DNA of 64,000 nucleotides from Sulfitobacter sp. W027. GTDB taxonomy: Bacteria > Pseudomonadota > Alphaproteobacteria > Rhodobacterales > Rhodobacteraceae. The position numbers were made by a program, and so were the translations under genes. Under the pieces are notes generated by a model that was given only the letters and a program-made list of their open reading frames with translations, searched no databases and was not told the origin of the DNA. This document shows, in pieces, positions 7,706 through 16,788 of this stretch (position 1 is its first letter; each line of letters begins with the position of its first letter). The stretch covers positions 3,246,001 to 3,310,000 of the forward strand of contig NZ_CP083564.1 of assembly GCF_025143985.1 (NCBI RefSeq), in the 5' to 3' direction.

Positions 7706-9744
7706 CCGGAACGGTGCTTTTCGATCCGCTGATCCCGCTGCCGCTGCTTATCGGACTCGCGGTGCTGGCCGCCTTTGGCATTCTGCTGGCGCTTTGGCGT
7801 GGGCTGTCAGGCTGGGCGCTGCGCGGATTGGCGGCAGCGGTGGTTTTGGCGGCGCTCGCTGGCCCCTCCTACCAGACCGAAGACCGCGCGCCGCTGAGCG
7901 ACATCGTCCTGCTGCTCGAAGACGAAAGCGCCAGCCAGCGGCTGGCCGACCGCGCCGATCAGACCGATGCCGCCGCTGAGGCGATGGCCGACCGTATCAC
8001 TGCGCGCCCGAACACGGAACTGCGCCGGATCAACGTCCCCGACGGGGCCGAGGACGCAGGCACCCGGCTAATGACCAAGCTGGCCGATGCGCTGGCCGAG
8101 GAACCGCGTTCCCGCATAGCCGGAATTCTGGCGGTTAGTGATGGCCGGGTGCATGATGCTGACCTACCGCTTGACCTTCCCGCGCCGCTGCACCTTCTGC
8201 AAACAGGCCTTGCCGAGGATTGGGACCGCCGCCTGACCGTCCGCAACGCTCCGGCCTTTGCCATCATCGGTGAGCCAGTGACACTGACGTTGCGCATCGA
8301 CGATCTGGGCGCTGCGCCCGAGAGTGACGGGCTGACCCAGCTTGATATCTCTGTCGACGGCGAGGAACCGCAAAGCTTTAACGTCCCCGTAGGCCAAGAC
8401 ATCGACCTGCCCGTCACCCTGCCCCACGGCGGGCGCAATGTGATCCGCTTTTCCCTGCCTAAAGCCGATGGGGAACTGACCGACCGCAACAATGCCGCGC
8501 TGATCCAGATGAACGGGGTGCGCGACCGGCTGCGCGTGCTGCTGGTCTCGGGCGAGCCGCATCCCGGGGGGCGCACATGGCGCAACCTGCTGAAGTCCGA
8601 CAGCGCGGTCGATTTGGTGCATTTCACGATTCTGCGCCCGCCCGACAAACAGGATGGCGTGCCGGTGAACGAGTTGTCGCTGATCGCCTTTCCGACGCGC
8701 GAATTGTTCATGGACAAGATCGACGACTTCGATCTGATTATCTTTGACCGCTACCAGCGGCGCGGCATCTTGCCTGCGCTCTATCTTGATAACGTGGCGC
8801 AATATGTGCGCAAGGGTGGGGCCGTGTTGGTCGCTGCGGGGCCGGATTTTGCCAGCGCCGACAGCCTCTACCGCTCGCCGCTTGGCACGGTCCTGCCCGC
8901 CACCCCAACCGCGCGGGTGCTGGAGGAGGCTTTCCCCCCCGTCGTGACTGACATTGGTCAGCGACACCCCGTCACCGCTGAGTTGCCCAGCAAGGGCGAT
9001 TGGGGCCGCTGGCTGCGTCAGATCGACGTGACCGCTGAGCGCGGCGATGTGGTGATGAGCGGCGCAGACGACCGTCCCTTGCTCGTATTGGACCGCGTCG
9101 ACGAAGGCCGCGTGGCACTGCTGGCGTCGGATCACGCATGGCTCTGGAATCGGGGCTATGAGGGCGGTGGCCCGCAGTTGGAACTGTTGCGCCGTCTGGC
9201 CCATTGGATGATGAAAGAACCCGAGCTTGAGGAGGAGGCCCTGACCGCCACCGCCCAAGGTCGCACCATGCGCATCACCCGCCGCACCTTGGATGAGACG
9301 GTGCCCCCGGTCACGATTACGGCTCCTGATGGCAGCACCAGTGAACTGACCCTCTCTCCCGCCGGGCCGGGACGGTTTGAGGCGGAGCATACTGGCGAAG
9401 AGATCGGTCTCTACCGGCTCGAAAATGGCGATGAGGTCACCGTCATCGGCCTTGGCCCCGCCGCCCCGCGTGAATTTGTTGAGACGATTGCCAGTGACGA
9501 AGCTCTGCGCCCGGTGATCGACGCGCTGCGTGGCGGTATGGCGCGGGTCGAAGACGGGCTGCCCCGTCTGCGCGATGTGCGTCTGGGCCGCCCCGCTGCC
9601 GGGCGCGGTTGGCTGGGCCTGACCCCGCGTGGCGCCTATGAGACGCGCGATGTGCGGCAAACGCCGCTGTTGCCCGGCTGGCTGGTGCTGTTGCTTTCGG
9701 CCCTGTTCATCACCGCCGCTTGGTTGCGCGAAGGCCGCCGCTAA
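7702..9744 (+). CDS. Large membrane protein of the MoxR-DUF58-DUF4159 operon (GATase-like fold)
   Basis: A 680-residue protein with two N-terminal membrane segments (LPLLIGLAVLAAFGILLALW and LRGLAAAVVLAALAG) and one at the C-terminus (LLPGWLVLLLSALFITAAW), leaving about 600 residues outside the bilayer. The central part (RVLLVSGEPHPGGRTWRNLL ... GGAVLVAAGPDF) resembles class I glutamine amidotransferase-like membrane proteins found beside BatA/DUF4159 genes. No catalytic Cys-His pair is evident. It starts in an ATGA overlap and ends overlapping the convergent NicO gene by four bases. The function is probably shared with the preceding three genes and is not known. Confidence 0.8.
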   Translation: MTGTVLFDPLIPLPLLIGLAVLAAFGILLALWRGLSGWALRGLAAAVVLAALAGPSYQTEDRAPLSDIVLLLEDESASQRLADRADQTDAAAEAMADRITARPNTELRRINVPDGAEDAGTRLMTKLADALAEEPRSRIAGILAVSDGRVHDADLPLDLPAPLHLLQTGLAEDWDRRLTVRNAPAFAIIGEPVTLTLRIDDLGAAPESDGLTQLDISVDGEEPQSFNVPVGQDIDLPVTLPHGGRNVIRFSLPKADGELTDRNNAALIQMNGVRDRLRVLLVSGEPHPGGRTWRNLLKSDSAVDLVHFTILRPPDKQDGVPVNELSLIAFPTRELFMDKIDDFDLIIFDRYQRRGILPALYLDNVAQYVRKGGAVLVAAGPDFASADSLYRSPLGTVLPATPTARVLEEAFPPVVTDIGQRHPVTAELPSKGDWGRWLRQIDVTAERGDVVMSGADDRPLLVLDRVDEGRVALLASDHAWLWNRGYEGGGPQLELLRRLAHWMMKEPELEEEALTATAQGRTMRITRRTLDETVPPVTITAPDGSTSELTLSPAGPGRFEAEHTGEEIGLYRLENGDEVTVIGLGPAAPREFVETIASDEALRPVIDALRGGMARVEDGLPRLRDVRLGRPAAGRGWLGLTPRGAYETRDVRQTPLLPGWLVLLLSALFITAAWLREGRR

Positions 9745-10622
9745 AGCGCGCGGTACAGCAACCCGCTTGCGAGTGTGACAACGATGAGCCCCGCCGTCAG
9801 CTCGGCCACCGCTGCGGCTTGCGCCAGCCTCGGCGATCCAGCCAGCCCTCCAAGCACCCCCGCCCGCAAACCCGTCGCGGCAAGCCCGGTCGCGATGGTG
9901 ACCAGACCGGTGCCAAGGGCCATGGCAAAAGCCCCCAAAACACCGACGCCGCCAATCCCCATGTGCCAAGTGATCACCAGTACAAACAGCGCACCGGTGC
10001 AGGGGCGGATGGCGATCCCGGCGATCAAAAGCAGCGCATCGCGCAGGCTGCCTGCCTGCTGGACCTGGGCCAAGCTTGGCCCATGGGCATGGCCGCAATG
10101 GCCGCAGACCGCTTCGCTATGCGCCGCCTTCTCCTGCCGCGCATGGCGCAACCCGCGCCAGATCAGCCAAAGCCCGATCAGGGCAATCGCGCCATAACTT
10201 GCCGGGGCCATGATGTCTTCGGTCACGCCTACCAGCGCCTCACGCCCAAGTCCCAAAAGCAGAATCCCCGCATAGACCAAGACCACCGCCGTTACCGCTT
10301 GGCCCAAAGACGCCGCCAAAGCGATCAGCGACAGGCGCAGCATCGGCACCGAGCGCGCCAGCCCATAGCCGCCAATCACGATTTTGCCGTGCCCCGGTCC
10401 CGCCGCATGCACGACACCATAGGCAAAAGACGCCAACAGCACCGTCCAGAACGCCGCCGTATCGCCCCCCCGCGTGGCGCGCAGCCCGCTGGCGATGCTG
10501 TTCTGAAACCCACGCTGCTGCCCTGCCGTCCAGTGGGCCAAGGCGTTAAAGCCCCCCGTCCACCACAGCGCCGCCAGCGCCAGTAGGGTAGCCAAGGCGG
10601 CCAGCGCTATGATGCGTCGCAT
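9741..10622 (-). CDS. NicO family nickel/cobalt exporter
   Basis: A 293-residue polytopic membrane protein. SFAYGVVHAAGPGHGKIVIGGYGLA is the NicO/RcnA signature, with the HxxGPGHGK core that coordinates metal. A cytoplasmic loop contains a Cys/His-rich patch (VCGHCGHAHG), and IAIRPCTGALFVLVIT is the second conserved block. It most likely exports Ni2+ or Co2+ across the inner membrane. Its start overlaps the end of the DUF1007 gene by 16 bases, a pairing seen repeatedly in proteobacteria. Cobalt export would fit a genome with active cobalamin synthesis, but the metal is not shown by sequence. Confidence 0.88.
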   Translation of the reverse strand: MRRIIALAALATLLALAALWWTGGFNALAHWTAGQQRGFQNSIASGLRATRGGDTAAFWTVLLASFAYGVVHAAGPGHGKIVIGGYGLARSVPMLRLSLIALAASLGQAVTAVVLVYAGILLLGLGREALVGVTEDIMAPASYGAIALIGLWLIWRGLRHARQEKAAHSEAVCGHCGHAHGPSLAQVQQAGSLRDALLLIAGIAIRPCTGALFVLVITWHMGIGGVGVLGAFAMALGTGLVTIATGLAATGLRAGVLGGLAGSPRLAQAAAVAELTAGLIVVTLASGLLYRAL

Positions 10623-11257
10623 GTGATCACCACTTCATTGGCCAAGGCTTCGCCGATCTCCGGCAGGCCGACATCGTTCGGATCGGTATTCGCGTCCAGC
10701 GCGCTCAAGTCCTGCTGAAGGGCGCGCAGATCGGCGCTCATATCCGGCATCTTGACACGCGCGCGGCAGGCGTCATCGCCTTGGACAGTCACTTTCTGAG
10801 TCACCTCATAGGCGGTGTAATAGGTCGGGTCATAGGGTTTGATGACCAGCCCATTCGCGTCAGGCGCATCGCCCTCGACCGCCCGCAGATGGCTGGTGAT
10901 GATCCGGCCCTCGGAAAAGGTCGTCGCCACCTCTTGCGGGCTAGAAAGCGCGATCTCTTCACCGCCGCTCAGCAAGACTGTATCGCCGTTGAACCCTTCG
11001 ACCCAACGCATGTCGAACCCGTTGAGTGAGGCCACCTCTTGCTCGGTCAACACGCCATCGTAATCGGGGTCGAGCCCGCGATCCTCGGTCACCAAGAGAG
11101 AGTAGAATTCGTCATAGGCCCATGTGATCCGCAGGTGGGTCAACCGCCCCTCGGCATCGACGATCACTTCGAACCCGGTATCGACGAAGATATGCGGATG
11201 CGCGCCAAGCGGCGTGGCGCAGGCAAGAAGGGCGGCGGTAACAAGCGGGTATTTCAT
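10607..11257 (-). CDS. DUF1007 family secreted protein (NicO partner)
   Basis: A 216-residue protein with a signal peptide (MKYPLVTAALLACATPLGA, probably cleaved before HPH). The mature start HPHIFVDTGFEVIVDAEGRL and the segment ITWAYDEFYSLL are typical of DUF1007, a periplasmic family encoded next to NicO transporters. An EF-hand-like DPDYDGVLTEQE stretch is visible. The start is the ATG directly before the signal peptide; an upstream in-frame extension lacks family similarity. It is co-transcribed and overlapping with the downstream transporter, so it is probably an accessory metal-binding or docking subunit. Confidence 0.85.
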   Translation of the reverse strand: MKYPLVTAALLACATPLGAHPHIFVDTGFEVIVDAEGRLTHLRITWAYDEFYSLLVTEDRGLDPDYDGVLTEQEVASLNGFDMRWVEGFNGDTVLLSGGEEIALSSPQEVATTFSEGRIITSHLRAVEGDAPDANGLVIKPYDPTYYTAYEVTQKVTVQGDDACRARVKMPDMSADLRALQQDLSALDANTDPNDVGLPEIGEALANEVVITCDAS

Positions 11258-11347
11258 GGCGCTAGGTCTACCCCCCTTCGCCATGCGCGGCAATTGCCCG
11301 GCGGGTGGCATGTGGCGGGATCGCGCGCATTGCCCCCCGCCCCCCGA

Positions 11348-12127
11348 TCAGGTCGACGGATAGGGCCGGACAAAGACCGGACGCTCGGGGGTCGAGGCAT
11401 CGGGCTGATAGGCATAGCCGCCGCTGTCGAAATCCTGCAACCCTTCGGGATCATTCACCCGGTGCTGCACGATATACCGCGCCATGGCGCCGCGCGCTTT
11501 CTTGGCAAAGAAGCTGACGATCTTCGGCCCCTTACCGTCGCCCTTGTCCTCCATGAACTGCGGGGTGATCACGCGCAGTTTCAGCGCCTTGAGGTCCACC
11601 GCGCCAAAATATTCCTGACTGGCGCAGTTCACCAGAACATCGCTGCCGGTCGCCTCGGCCTGCGCGTTCAGCGCCTTTGACAAGCTGTCGCGCCAGTAGT
11701 CATAGAGGTTGCCGCCGCGACGGGTCTTCAGTTTGCTGCCCATCTCCAACCGGTAGGGTTGGATCGCATCCAGCGGGCGCAGCACGCCGTAAAGCCCCGA
11801 CAGGATGCGCAGGTGGTCTTGCGCATAGGCCATCTCATCCGCATCTAGGCTCGCGGCCTCCAGCCCCTGATAGGTGTCGCCCGCAAAGGCCAGCGCGGCG
11901 GGGCGGGTGACATCGGCAGCGGGCCCGGCCTCAAACGCCTGAAATCGGTCGCGGTTGAGCCGCGCCAGATCGTCGCTGAGCCCCATCAGACCTTTGAGGT
12001 TGCCGAGTGTGAGATTGCGCGCCGTTGTTGCCAGCCGCACGGCATCTTCCTGAAAATCAGGCTGTGTCACGGCGATATCGCGCTCGGCCCAATCGAGGCG
12101 CTTGGCGGGGGAAATAACGACGAGCAT
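11348..12127 (-). CDS. yaaA: Peroxide stress protein YaaA (DUF328/UPF0246)
   Basis: A 259-residue protein of normal family length. It opens MLVVISPAKRLDW, the family's signature start, and contains LSGLYGVLRPLDAIQPYRLEMG, NCASQEYF and ARGAMARYI. YaaA lowers intracellular iron and protects DNA from hydrogen peroxide in E. coli, and its fold binds DNA. It is transcribed after recQ on the same strand (29 bases apart), so the two may form a small operon. No signal or membrane segment is present. Confidence 0.93.
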   Translation of the reverse strand: MLVVISPAKRLDWAERDIAVTQPDFQEDAVRLATTARNLTLGNLKGLMGLSDDLARLNRDRFQAFEAGPAADVTRPAALAFAGDTYQGLEAASLDADEMAYAQDHLRILSGLYGVLRPLDAIQPYRLEMGSKLKTRRGGNLYDYWRDSLSKALNAQAEATGSDVLVNCASQEYFGAVDLKALKLRVITPQFMEDKGDGKGPKIVSFFAKKARGAMARYIVQHRVNDPEGLQDFDSGGYAYQPDASTPERPVFVRPYPST

Positions 12128-12156
12128 GGCAGTCTCCTTCGAGCGTTTCGGATGAT

Positions 12157-14202
12157 CTAGCCCGCGTCGCGCAGAACGTCCAGAAAGGCGGGGCCAAAGC
12201 GTTCGGCGCGTTTGTCGCCCAAGAGCCGTTCAATGGCAGAATGATCGGCGCTGCGCAGTTGCGCCACCTTTGCCAGCATCGCCGCCGAGCAGCTCAGCGG
12301 CTTTTCGGTCCCCTGCTCGCCGCGCGCCAGATCAGCCTGCACCTGCAACAACTGGTCATAGACATTGCCCGCCTCACGCCCCGCGAGTTTGCGCCGGGCC
12401 TTATGCATGGGACGCGCTTCGCCGTTGATCACCTCAAGAAAGGCCGCGCCGTAGTTCTCCAACTTCTTCGCGCCCACGCCGCCGATCCGGGCCATCGCGT
12501 CGAGGTCCTGCGGACGCGCCTCCGCCATCTCGATCAGGGTGCGGTCGGTGAAGATGATATAGGCCGGCACGCGGGCCGCCTCGGCCAAAGCGCGGCGCTT
12601 TGCCTTGAGCGCCGACAGCAAAGGCGCGTCTTCATCGCTGACCATCGCTTTGACGGCAGGTCGGCGATTGGCCCCCGCCGCCTTGATCGTGTCCCGCCGC
12701 AGGTTAATCGACGCCTCGCCCCGCAGGATCGGCAGGGCGGCATCGGTCATGCGCAGGGCCCCGTGGCGTTCAGCATCGGGGCGGACAAGGTCATGGCCCA
12801 TCATCTGCCGGAACACCGCCTGCCATTCATTGCGGCTGTATTCGCCGCCGACACCGTAGGTCGGCAGCGACTGATGCCCACGCTGGCGGACCTTATCGGT
12901 CTCATTGCCCAGAAGGATGTCAATCAAATGCCCCGCGCCGAACCATTCGTCCGTCCGCAGCATGGCCGAGAGCGCCTTGCGCACCGCCGTGGTGCCATCG
13001 AACACCTCCGCCGGGGTATCGCAGAGGTCGCAACGGCCACAGGAGATCTCCGTCTCATCGAAATAGCCCAAGAGTGTCTTGCGGCGGCATTCCAGCGCTT
13101 CGGCCAGCCCCAGCAGAGCGTTCAACCGCCCGTGATCTGCCGCGCGGCGCTCGGGCGGGGCAAGCCCCTCGTCAATCTGACTGCGACGCAGGCGGATGTC
13201 GTCGGGGCCAAAGAGGGTCAGCGTCTCGGCCGGGGCACCATCGCGCCCGGCGCGACCGATCTCCTGATAGTAAGCCTCAATCGACTTGGGCAGATCCGCA
13301 TGGGCGACCCAACGGATGTCGGGCTTGTCGATCCCCATGCCAAAGGCCACCGTGGCGCAGACGATCAGCCCGTCTTCCTGCTGAAAGCGCCGCTCAGCGA
13401 TGCGGCGGTCTTCGGCCTCCATCCCGCCGTGGTAATGCAGCGCCGTTTGCCCCTGATCGCGCAGCGCCTTGGCCAGCCCTTCGGTCTTGGCTCGCGTGCC
13501 GCAATAGACGATGCCCGACTGCCCCTTGCGGGCGGCGGCGAAGTTCAGGATCTGATCGCGTGGTTTGTTTTTAGCGGCAAAGGCGAGGTGGATGTTGGGC
13601 CGGTCAAACCCGCGCAGGAAGGCGCGCGGGGGCGTGCCGTCGAACAGTTTCTCAACGATCTCCACCTGCGTTTCGGCGTCCGCCGTGGCGGTGAAAGCTG
13701 CCAGCGGCACGTTCAGCGTGCGGCGCAATTCACCGATGCGCAGGTAATCGGGGCGGAAGTCATGGCCCCATTGGCTGACGCAATGCGCCTCGTCCACGGC
13801 GATGAGATTGACGCCAACGCGCCGCAACATGCCCATGGCAGAGCCTGCGGCGAGCCGTTCCGGTGCCATATAGAGAAGTTTGAGGGTGCCCGCTTCCAGC
13901 GCTTCCCAAACCGCATCTGTCTCTTCCGGCGTGTTGCCGGAGGTCAGCGCACCCGCCGCGACGCCTGCTTCTTGCAAGCTGCGGACCTGATCGCGCATCA
14001 GGGCGATGAGCGGGCTGATGACCACAGTCACCCCCTCGCGCATTAGGGCAGGCAGTTGGAAACACAAGGATTTGCCGCCGCCCGTGGGCATGATGGCGAG
14101 CACGTTCTCGCCCTCGGTCACCGCCTCAACAATCTCTTGCTGGCCGGGGCGATACCCGTCGAAACCGAATACATCACGAAGAAGCGTGGCAGCGCCTGTC
14201 AT
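12157..14202 (-). CDS. recQ: ATP-dependent DNA helicase RecQ
   Basis: A 681-residue superfamily 2 helicase. Walker A is MPTGGGKSLCFQLPAL (Lys44) and motif II is VDEAHCVSQWGHDFRPDY. The aromatic-rich loop, motif VI (YYQEIGRAGRDG) and the zinc-binding four-Cys region (CRRK...CGRCDLCDTP) are intact. An HRDC domain follows near residues 515-590, and the protein ends with a short extra helical tail (about 610-681). It unwinds 3'-to-5' in recombination and fork repair. The gene lies 109 bases downstream of yggT and upstream of yaaA. Length is slightly above that of E. coli RecQ because of the tail. Confidence 0.97.
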   Translation of the reverse strand: MTGAATLLRDVFGFDGYRPGQQEIVEAVTEGENVLAIMPTGGGKSLCFQLPALMREGVTVVISPLIALMRDQVRSLQEAGVAAGALTSGNTPEETDAVWEALEAGTLKLLYMAPERLAAGSAMGMLRRVGVNLIAVDEAHCVSQWGHDFRPDYLRIGELRRTLNVPLAAFTATADAETQVEIVEKLFDGTPPRAFLRGFDRPNIHLAFAAKNKPRDQILNFAAARKGQSGIVYCGTRAKTEGLAKALRDQGQTALHYHGGMEAEDRRIAERRFQQEDGLIVCATVAFGMGIDKPDIRWVAHADLPKSIEAYYQEIGRAGRDGAPAETLTLFGPDDIRLRRSQIDEGLAPPERRAADHGRLNALLGLAEALECRRKTLLGYFDETEISCGRCDLCDTPAEVFDGTTAVRKALSAMLRTDEWFGAGHLIDILLGNETDKVRQRGHQSLPTYGVGGEYSRNEWQAVFRQMMGHDLVRPDAERHGALRMTDAALPILRGEASINLRRDTIKAAGANRRPAVKAMVSDEDAPLLSALKAKRRALAEAARVPAYIIFTDRTLIEMAEARPQDLDAMARIGGVGAKKLENYGAAFLEVINGEARPMHKARRKLAGREAGNVYDQLLQVQADLARGEQGTEKPLSCSAAMLAKVAQLRSADHSAIERLLGDKRAERFGPAFLDVLRDAG

Positions 14203-14219
14203 GGAAAACCTGTAAGATT

Positions 14220-14240
14220 GTCTGCTCTTTTTATGCAGAC
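14220..14240. promoter_or_regulatory. Inverted repeat GTCTGC-N9-GCAGAC upstream of recQ
   Basis: A perfect 6-bp inverted repeat with an A/T-rich 9-base spacer begins 18 bases before the recQ ATG on the minus strand. The size and position suit an operator or a small 5'-UTR hairpin. It does not match the alphaproteobacterial LexA box. Function is a guess. Confidence 0.3.
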
Positions 14241-14311
14241 TCCCACACTAACAAAGCGTGAACAAGGCCAGATAAGCGCGACATCGGCGCGCGGGCGGGC
14301 CGGGGCACAGG

Positions 14312-14599
14312 TCAGTAGAAGGCCGCTGCGTTGTTGGTCAGCACGATCCGCGCAACGGCCACCGCGATCAGCACGATCAGTGGTGCCAGATCAAGCCCAC
14401 CCATTTGGGGAACAACGCTGCGGACCCGGCTATAGACCGGCTCAAGAATGCGGTTCAGCCCATCCCAAATCTGCGCCACCAAGGGCTGGCGCAGGTTCAG
14501 CACCTGAAAGTTGATCAACCAAGACATGATGACATGGGCGATGACGATGAACCAAACGATGTTCAAAAGCAGCATCAAGATTTGGAACAGCGACGTCAT
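14312..14599 (-). CDS. YggT family membrane protein
   Basis: A 95-residue protein with two hydrophobic segments: LFQILMLLLNIVWFIVIAHVIMSWL (residues 4-28) and APLIVLIAVAVARIVL (about 72-87). Between them is the YggT motif LNRILEPVYSRVRSVVPQMGGLDLAPL. YggT proteins are small inner-membrane proteins linked to cell-shape and osmotic phenotypes, and their exact activity is unsettled. It is divergent from the thioesterase gene, with about 130 bases of shared upstream DNA. Confidence 0.9.
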   Translation of the reverse strand: MTSLFQILMLLLNIVWFIVIAHVIMSWLINFQVLNLRQPLVAQIWDGLNRILEPVYSRVRSVVPQMGGLDLAPLIVLIAVAVARIVLTNNAAAFY

Positions 14600-14731
14600 G
14601 GAATATCCCCTTGGTTAGACGAAAGACAGTTAAGCGCCCCGCCCTCAAAGGGCAAGAGTGCCGCGACGTATATGCTTGACCGCGCGGGCCTTCCGCCGCA
14701 GGTCCGCGTCACTATCAAAAAGGAAAGTCTC

Positions 14732-15310
14732 ATGTTCCCGATCATCCGCATGGCCAAAGACGTCATCGTCGCCGCGCGGCAGGCGCCTCTGGAAAACCTG
14801 ACCGACACCCATGTCAGCCACCACATCTGCTGGCCACATGATCTGGACATCTGGATGGAGTTGAACAACGGGCGGGCGCTGTCGCTTTATGATCTGGGCC
14901 GTACCGCCATGGCGCAGCGTGCCGGGCTGATCACGCTGCTGCGGCAGAACAAATGGGCGATTACAATCGCTGGCTCCAGTACGAGGTTCCGCCGCCGTAT
15001 TCGCATGTTCGAGCGCTTCGAGATGCGCAGCCGGACGCTGTGCTGGGATGACAAGTTCATCTATCTTGAGCAATCCATGTGGAAGAAGAACGGCGAATGC
15101 GCGAGCCATGTGCTGTATCGCTCTGCCGTGACGGATAAAAACGGGCTGATCCCGCCGGAGAAGGTGCTGGGCGCTATGGGGCGGCAACAACCTTCGCCAG
15201 AGGTGCCCGGCTGGGTGGCCGAATGGATCCGCGCCGATGCGCACCGGCCTTGGCCGCCGATGCAAAACGCTGCCCCCCTGCCCGAAGCAGCACAGCACCT
15301 CTCCGCCTGA
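14732..15310 (+). CDS. THEM6-like thioesterase/hotdog family protein
   Basis: A 192-residue protein with a single hotdog domain. VSHHICWPHDLDIWMELNNGRALSLYDLGRTAMAQRAGL matches the 4HBT/THEM6 pattern, with the catalytic-helix Asp and Asn in DLDIWMELNNGR. FRRRIRMFERFEMRSRTLCWDDKFIYLEQSMWKKNG supplies the substrate-binding strands. It probably hydrolyses an acyl-CoA, with substrate unknown. An AAAGGAAAG ribosome site lies 6-12 bases before the ATG, so the longer open frame upstream (to 14405, antisense to yggT) is rejected. Confidence 0.84.
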   Translation: MFPIIRMAKDVIVAARQAPLENLTDTHVSHHICWPHDLDIWMELNNGRALSLYDLGRTAMAQRAGLITLLRQNKWAITIAGSSTRFRRRIRMFERFEMRSRTLCWDDKFIYLEQSMWKKNGECASHVLYRSAVTDKNGLIPPEKVLGAMGRQQPSPEVPGWVAEWIRADAHRPWPPMQNAAPLPEAAQHLSA

Positions 15311-15414
15311 CATGACCGCAGAATGACGCTTCGACCCCCGCCACGACTGGCGCTTGCGCCTTGCCCCGCGCCCTGCTCTAACTCGACAAAAGGCAGGCCG
15401 CGAAAGGGCGCAAC

Positions 15415-16788
15415 ATGGCACAGACAGGCAGGCGCAAGCGCATCTGGGGATGGTACTTTTTCGACTGGGCAAGCCAGCCTTACAACACCCTGCTGCTGAC
15501 CTTCATCTTCGGTCCCTATTTCGCCCAGACCGCGACCAATGCACTGGTCGATGGCGGGATGGAGCTCGGCGCCGCGAAAGCCCAAGCTCAGGCCTATTGG
15601 GGCTATGGTCTGGCGCTGGCCGGGATCGCGATTGCTATACTGGCTCCAATCCTTGGTGCGGTGGCGGATTCCTCCGGGCGGCGGATGCCGTGGATCTGGC
15701 TGTTCTCGGCCATGTATGTGATCGGCGCGGGTGCGCTGTGGTGGACCGCCCCGGCGGATTTCTCAATGCTTTGGGCGCTGTTTTTCTTTGGCATTGGCTT
15801 GGTCGGGATGGAGTTTGCCACGATTTTTACCAACGCCTACCTGCCGGAACTGCACCCAGACGCCGATGAGCGCGGGCGCATTTCGGGCGATGGCTGGGCC
15901 TTTGGCTATGCTGGCGGTGTGCTGGCGCTGATCGCGATGATTGCTCTGTTCCAAAGCGGCGCGAATGGGCGCACGATGGCGGGGCTATCTCCGCTCTTCG
16001 GGCTGGATACGGCGACGAAGGCTGACACCCGTATTGTCGGGCCGCTTACCGCGATCTGGTACGCGGTCTTTATGATCCCCTTCTTTCTCTATGTGCGCGA
16101 CACGCCGAAGCCCGATGCCCAACGCTACCGTGTGGGCGCGGGATTGTCGGATCTGGCGCGCACATTACGGGGGCTGCCGAAACACCCTTCGTTACTGGCC
16201 TATCTTGGCTCCTCCATGTTCTACCGCGATGCGTTGAACGGGATGTACACCTTCGGCGGGGTCTATGCGCTTGGCGTGCTGGATTGGTCGATTCAAGAGA
16301 TTGGCATCTTCGGCATCCTTGCCGCCATTTCCGGTGCGGTGTTCTGCGTGCTGGGCGGGCGGATCGACCGGCGCATCGGCCCGATGCCGGTGATCGTGGC
16401 CTGCTGCATCATCCTTGTGGCGACTGCCTGTTTGATCATCTCGCTGGGGCCGAATTCTATCATGGGCGTTTCTTTGCCTGAGGGGTCTGCCCTGCCCGAT
16501 ATCCTATTCTATGTCGCTGGTGCCTCCATCGGGGCGGCGGGCGGTGCGCTGCAGGCGTCTTCGCGTAACATGCTGACACGGCAAGGAAACCCAGAGCGGA
16601 TGACCGAGGCCTTCGGCCTCTATGCGCTTTCGGGCAAGGCCACTTCCTTCCTGGCTCCGGCGCTGATTGCCCTGACCAGTGACCTCACCGGCAGCCAGCG
16701 GCTTGGCATCACCCCTGTCGTGGGGCTTTTCATCGTCGGTTTGATCCTGTTAGCGTGGGTCAAACCCAAGGGAGATTTCGCCACATGA
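15415..16788 (+). CDS. MFS transporter, UMF1/Atg22-like
   Basis: A 457-residue transporter with about 12 hydrophobic segments. The N-terminus RKRIWGWYFFDWASQPYNTLLLTFIFGPYFA carries the WxxFDWAxQPxxT motif of the UMF1/Atg22 branch of the major facilitator superfamily, and the loop GAVADSSGRRMPWIW is the MFS motif A. Yeast Atg22 exports amino acids from the vacuole; bacterial substrates are not known. The stop overlaps the mepA ATG (ATGA), so the two genes are coupled. A GAAAGGG precedes the start. Confidence 0.9.
   Translation: MAQTGRRKRIWGWYFFDWASQPYNTLLLTFIFGPYFAQTATNALVDGGMELGAAKAQAQAYWGYGLALAGIAIAILAPILGAVADSSGRRMPWIWLFSAMYVIGAGALWWTAPADFSMLWALFFFGIGLVGMEFATIFTNAYLPELHPDADERGRISGDGWAFGYAGGVLALIAMIALFQSGANGRTMAGLSPLFGLDTATKADTRIVGPLTAIWYAVFMIPFFLYVRDTPKPDAQRYRVGAGLSDLARTLRGLPKHPSLLAYLGSSMFYRDALNGMYTFGGVYALGVLDWSIQEIGIFGILAAISGAVFCVLGGRIDRRIGPMPVIVACCIILVATACLIISLGPNSIMGVSLPEGSALPDILFYVAGASIGAAGGALQASSRNMLTRQGNPERMTEAFGLYALSGKATSFLAPALIALTSDLTGSQRLGITPVVGLFIVGLILLAWVKPKGDFAT

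Noticed and set aside
8164..10098. 644-codon open frame on the minus strand opposite the 680-residue membrane protein gene
   Set aside because: Low-complexity translation without motifs; the plus-strand gene has membrane segments and operon context.
12241..14046. 601-codon open frame on the plus strand opposite recQ
   Set aside because: It is an antisense shadow of a clear RecQ gene in GC-rich DNA; the protein is His/Arg/Gly-rich with no domain.
14269..14285. LexA-like box (GAAC-N7-GATA) near yggT/recQ
   Set aside because: The second half-site is GATA instead of GAAC, so the alphaproteobacterial SOS consensus is not met.
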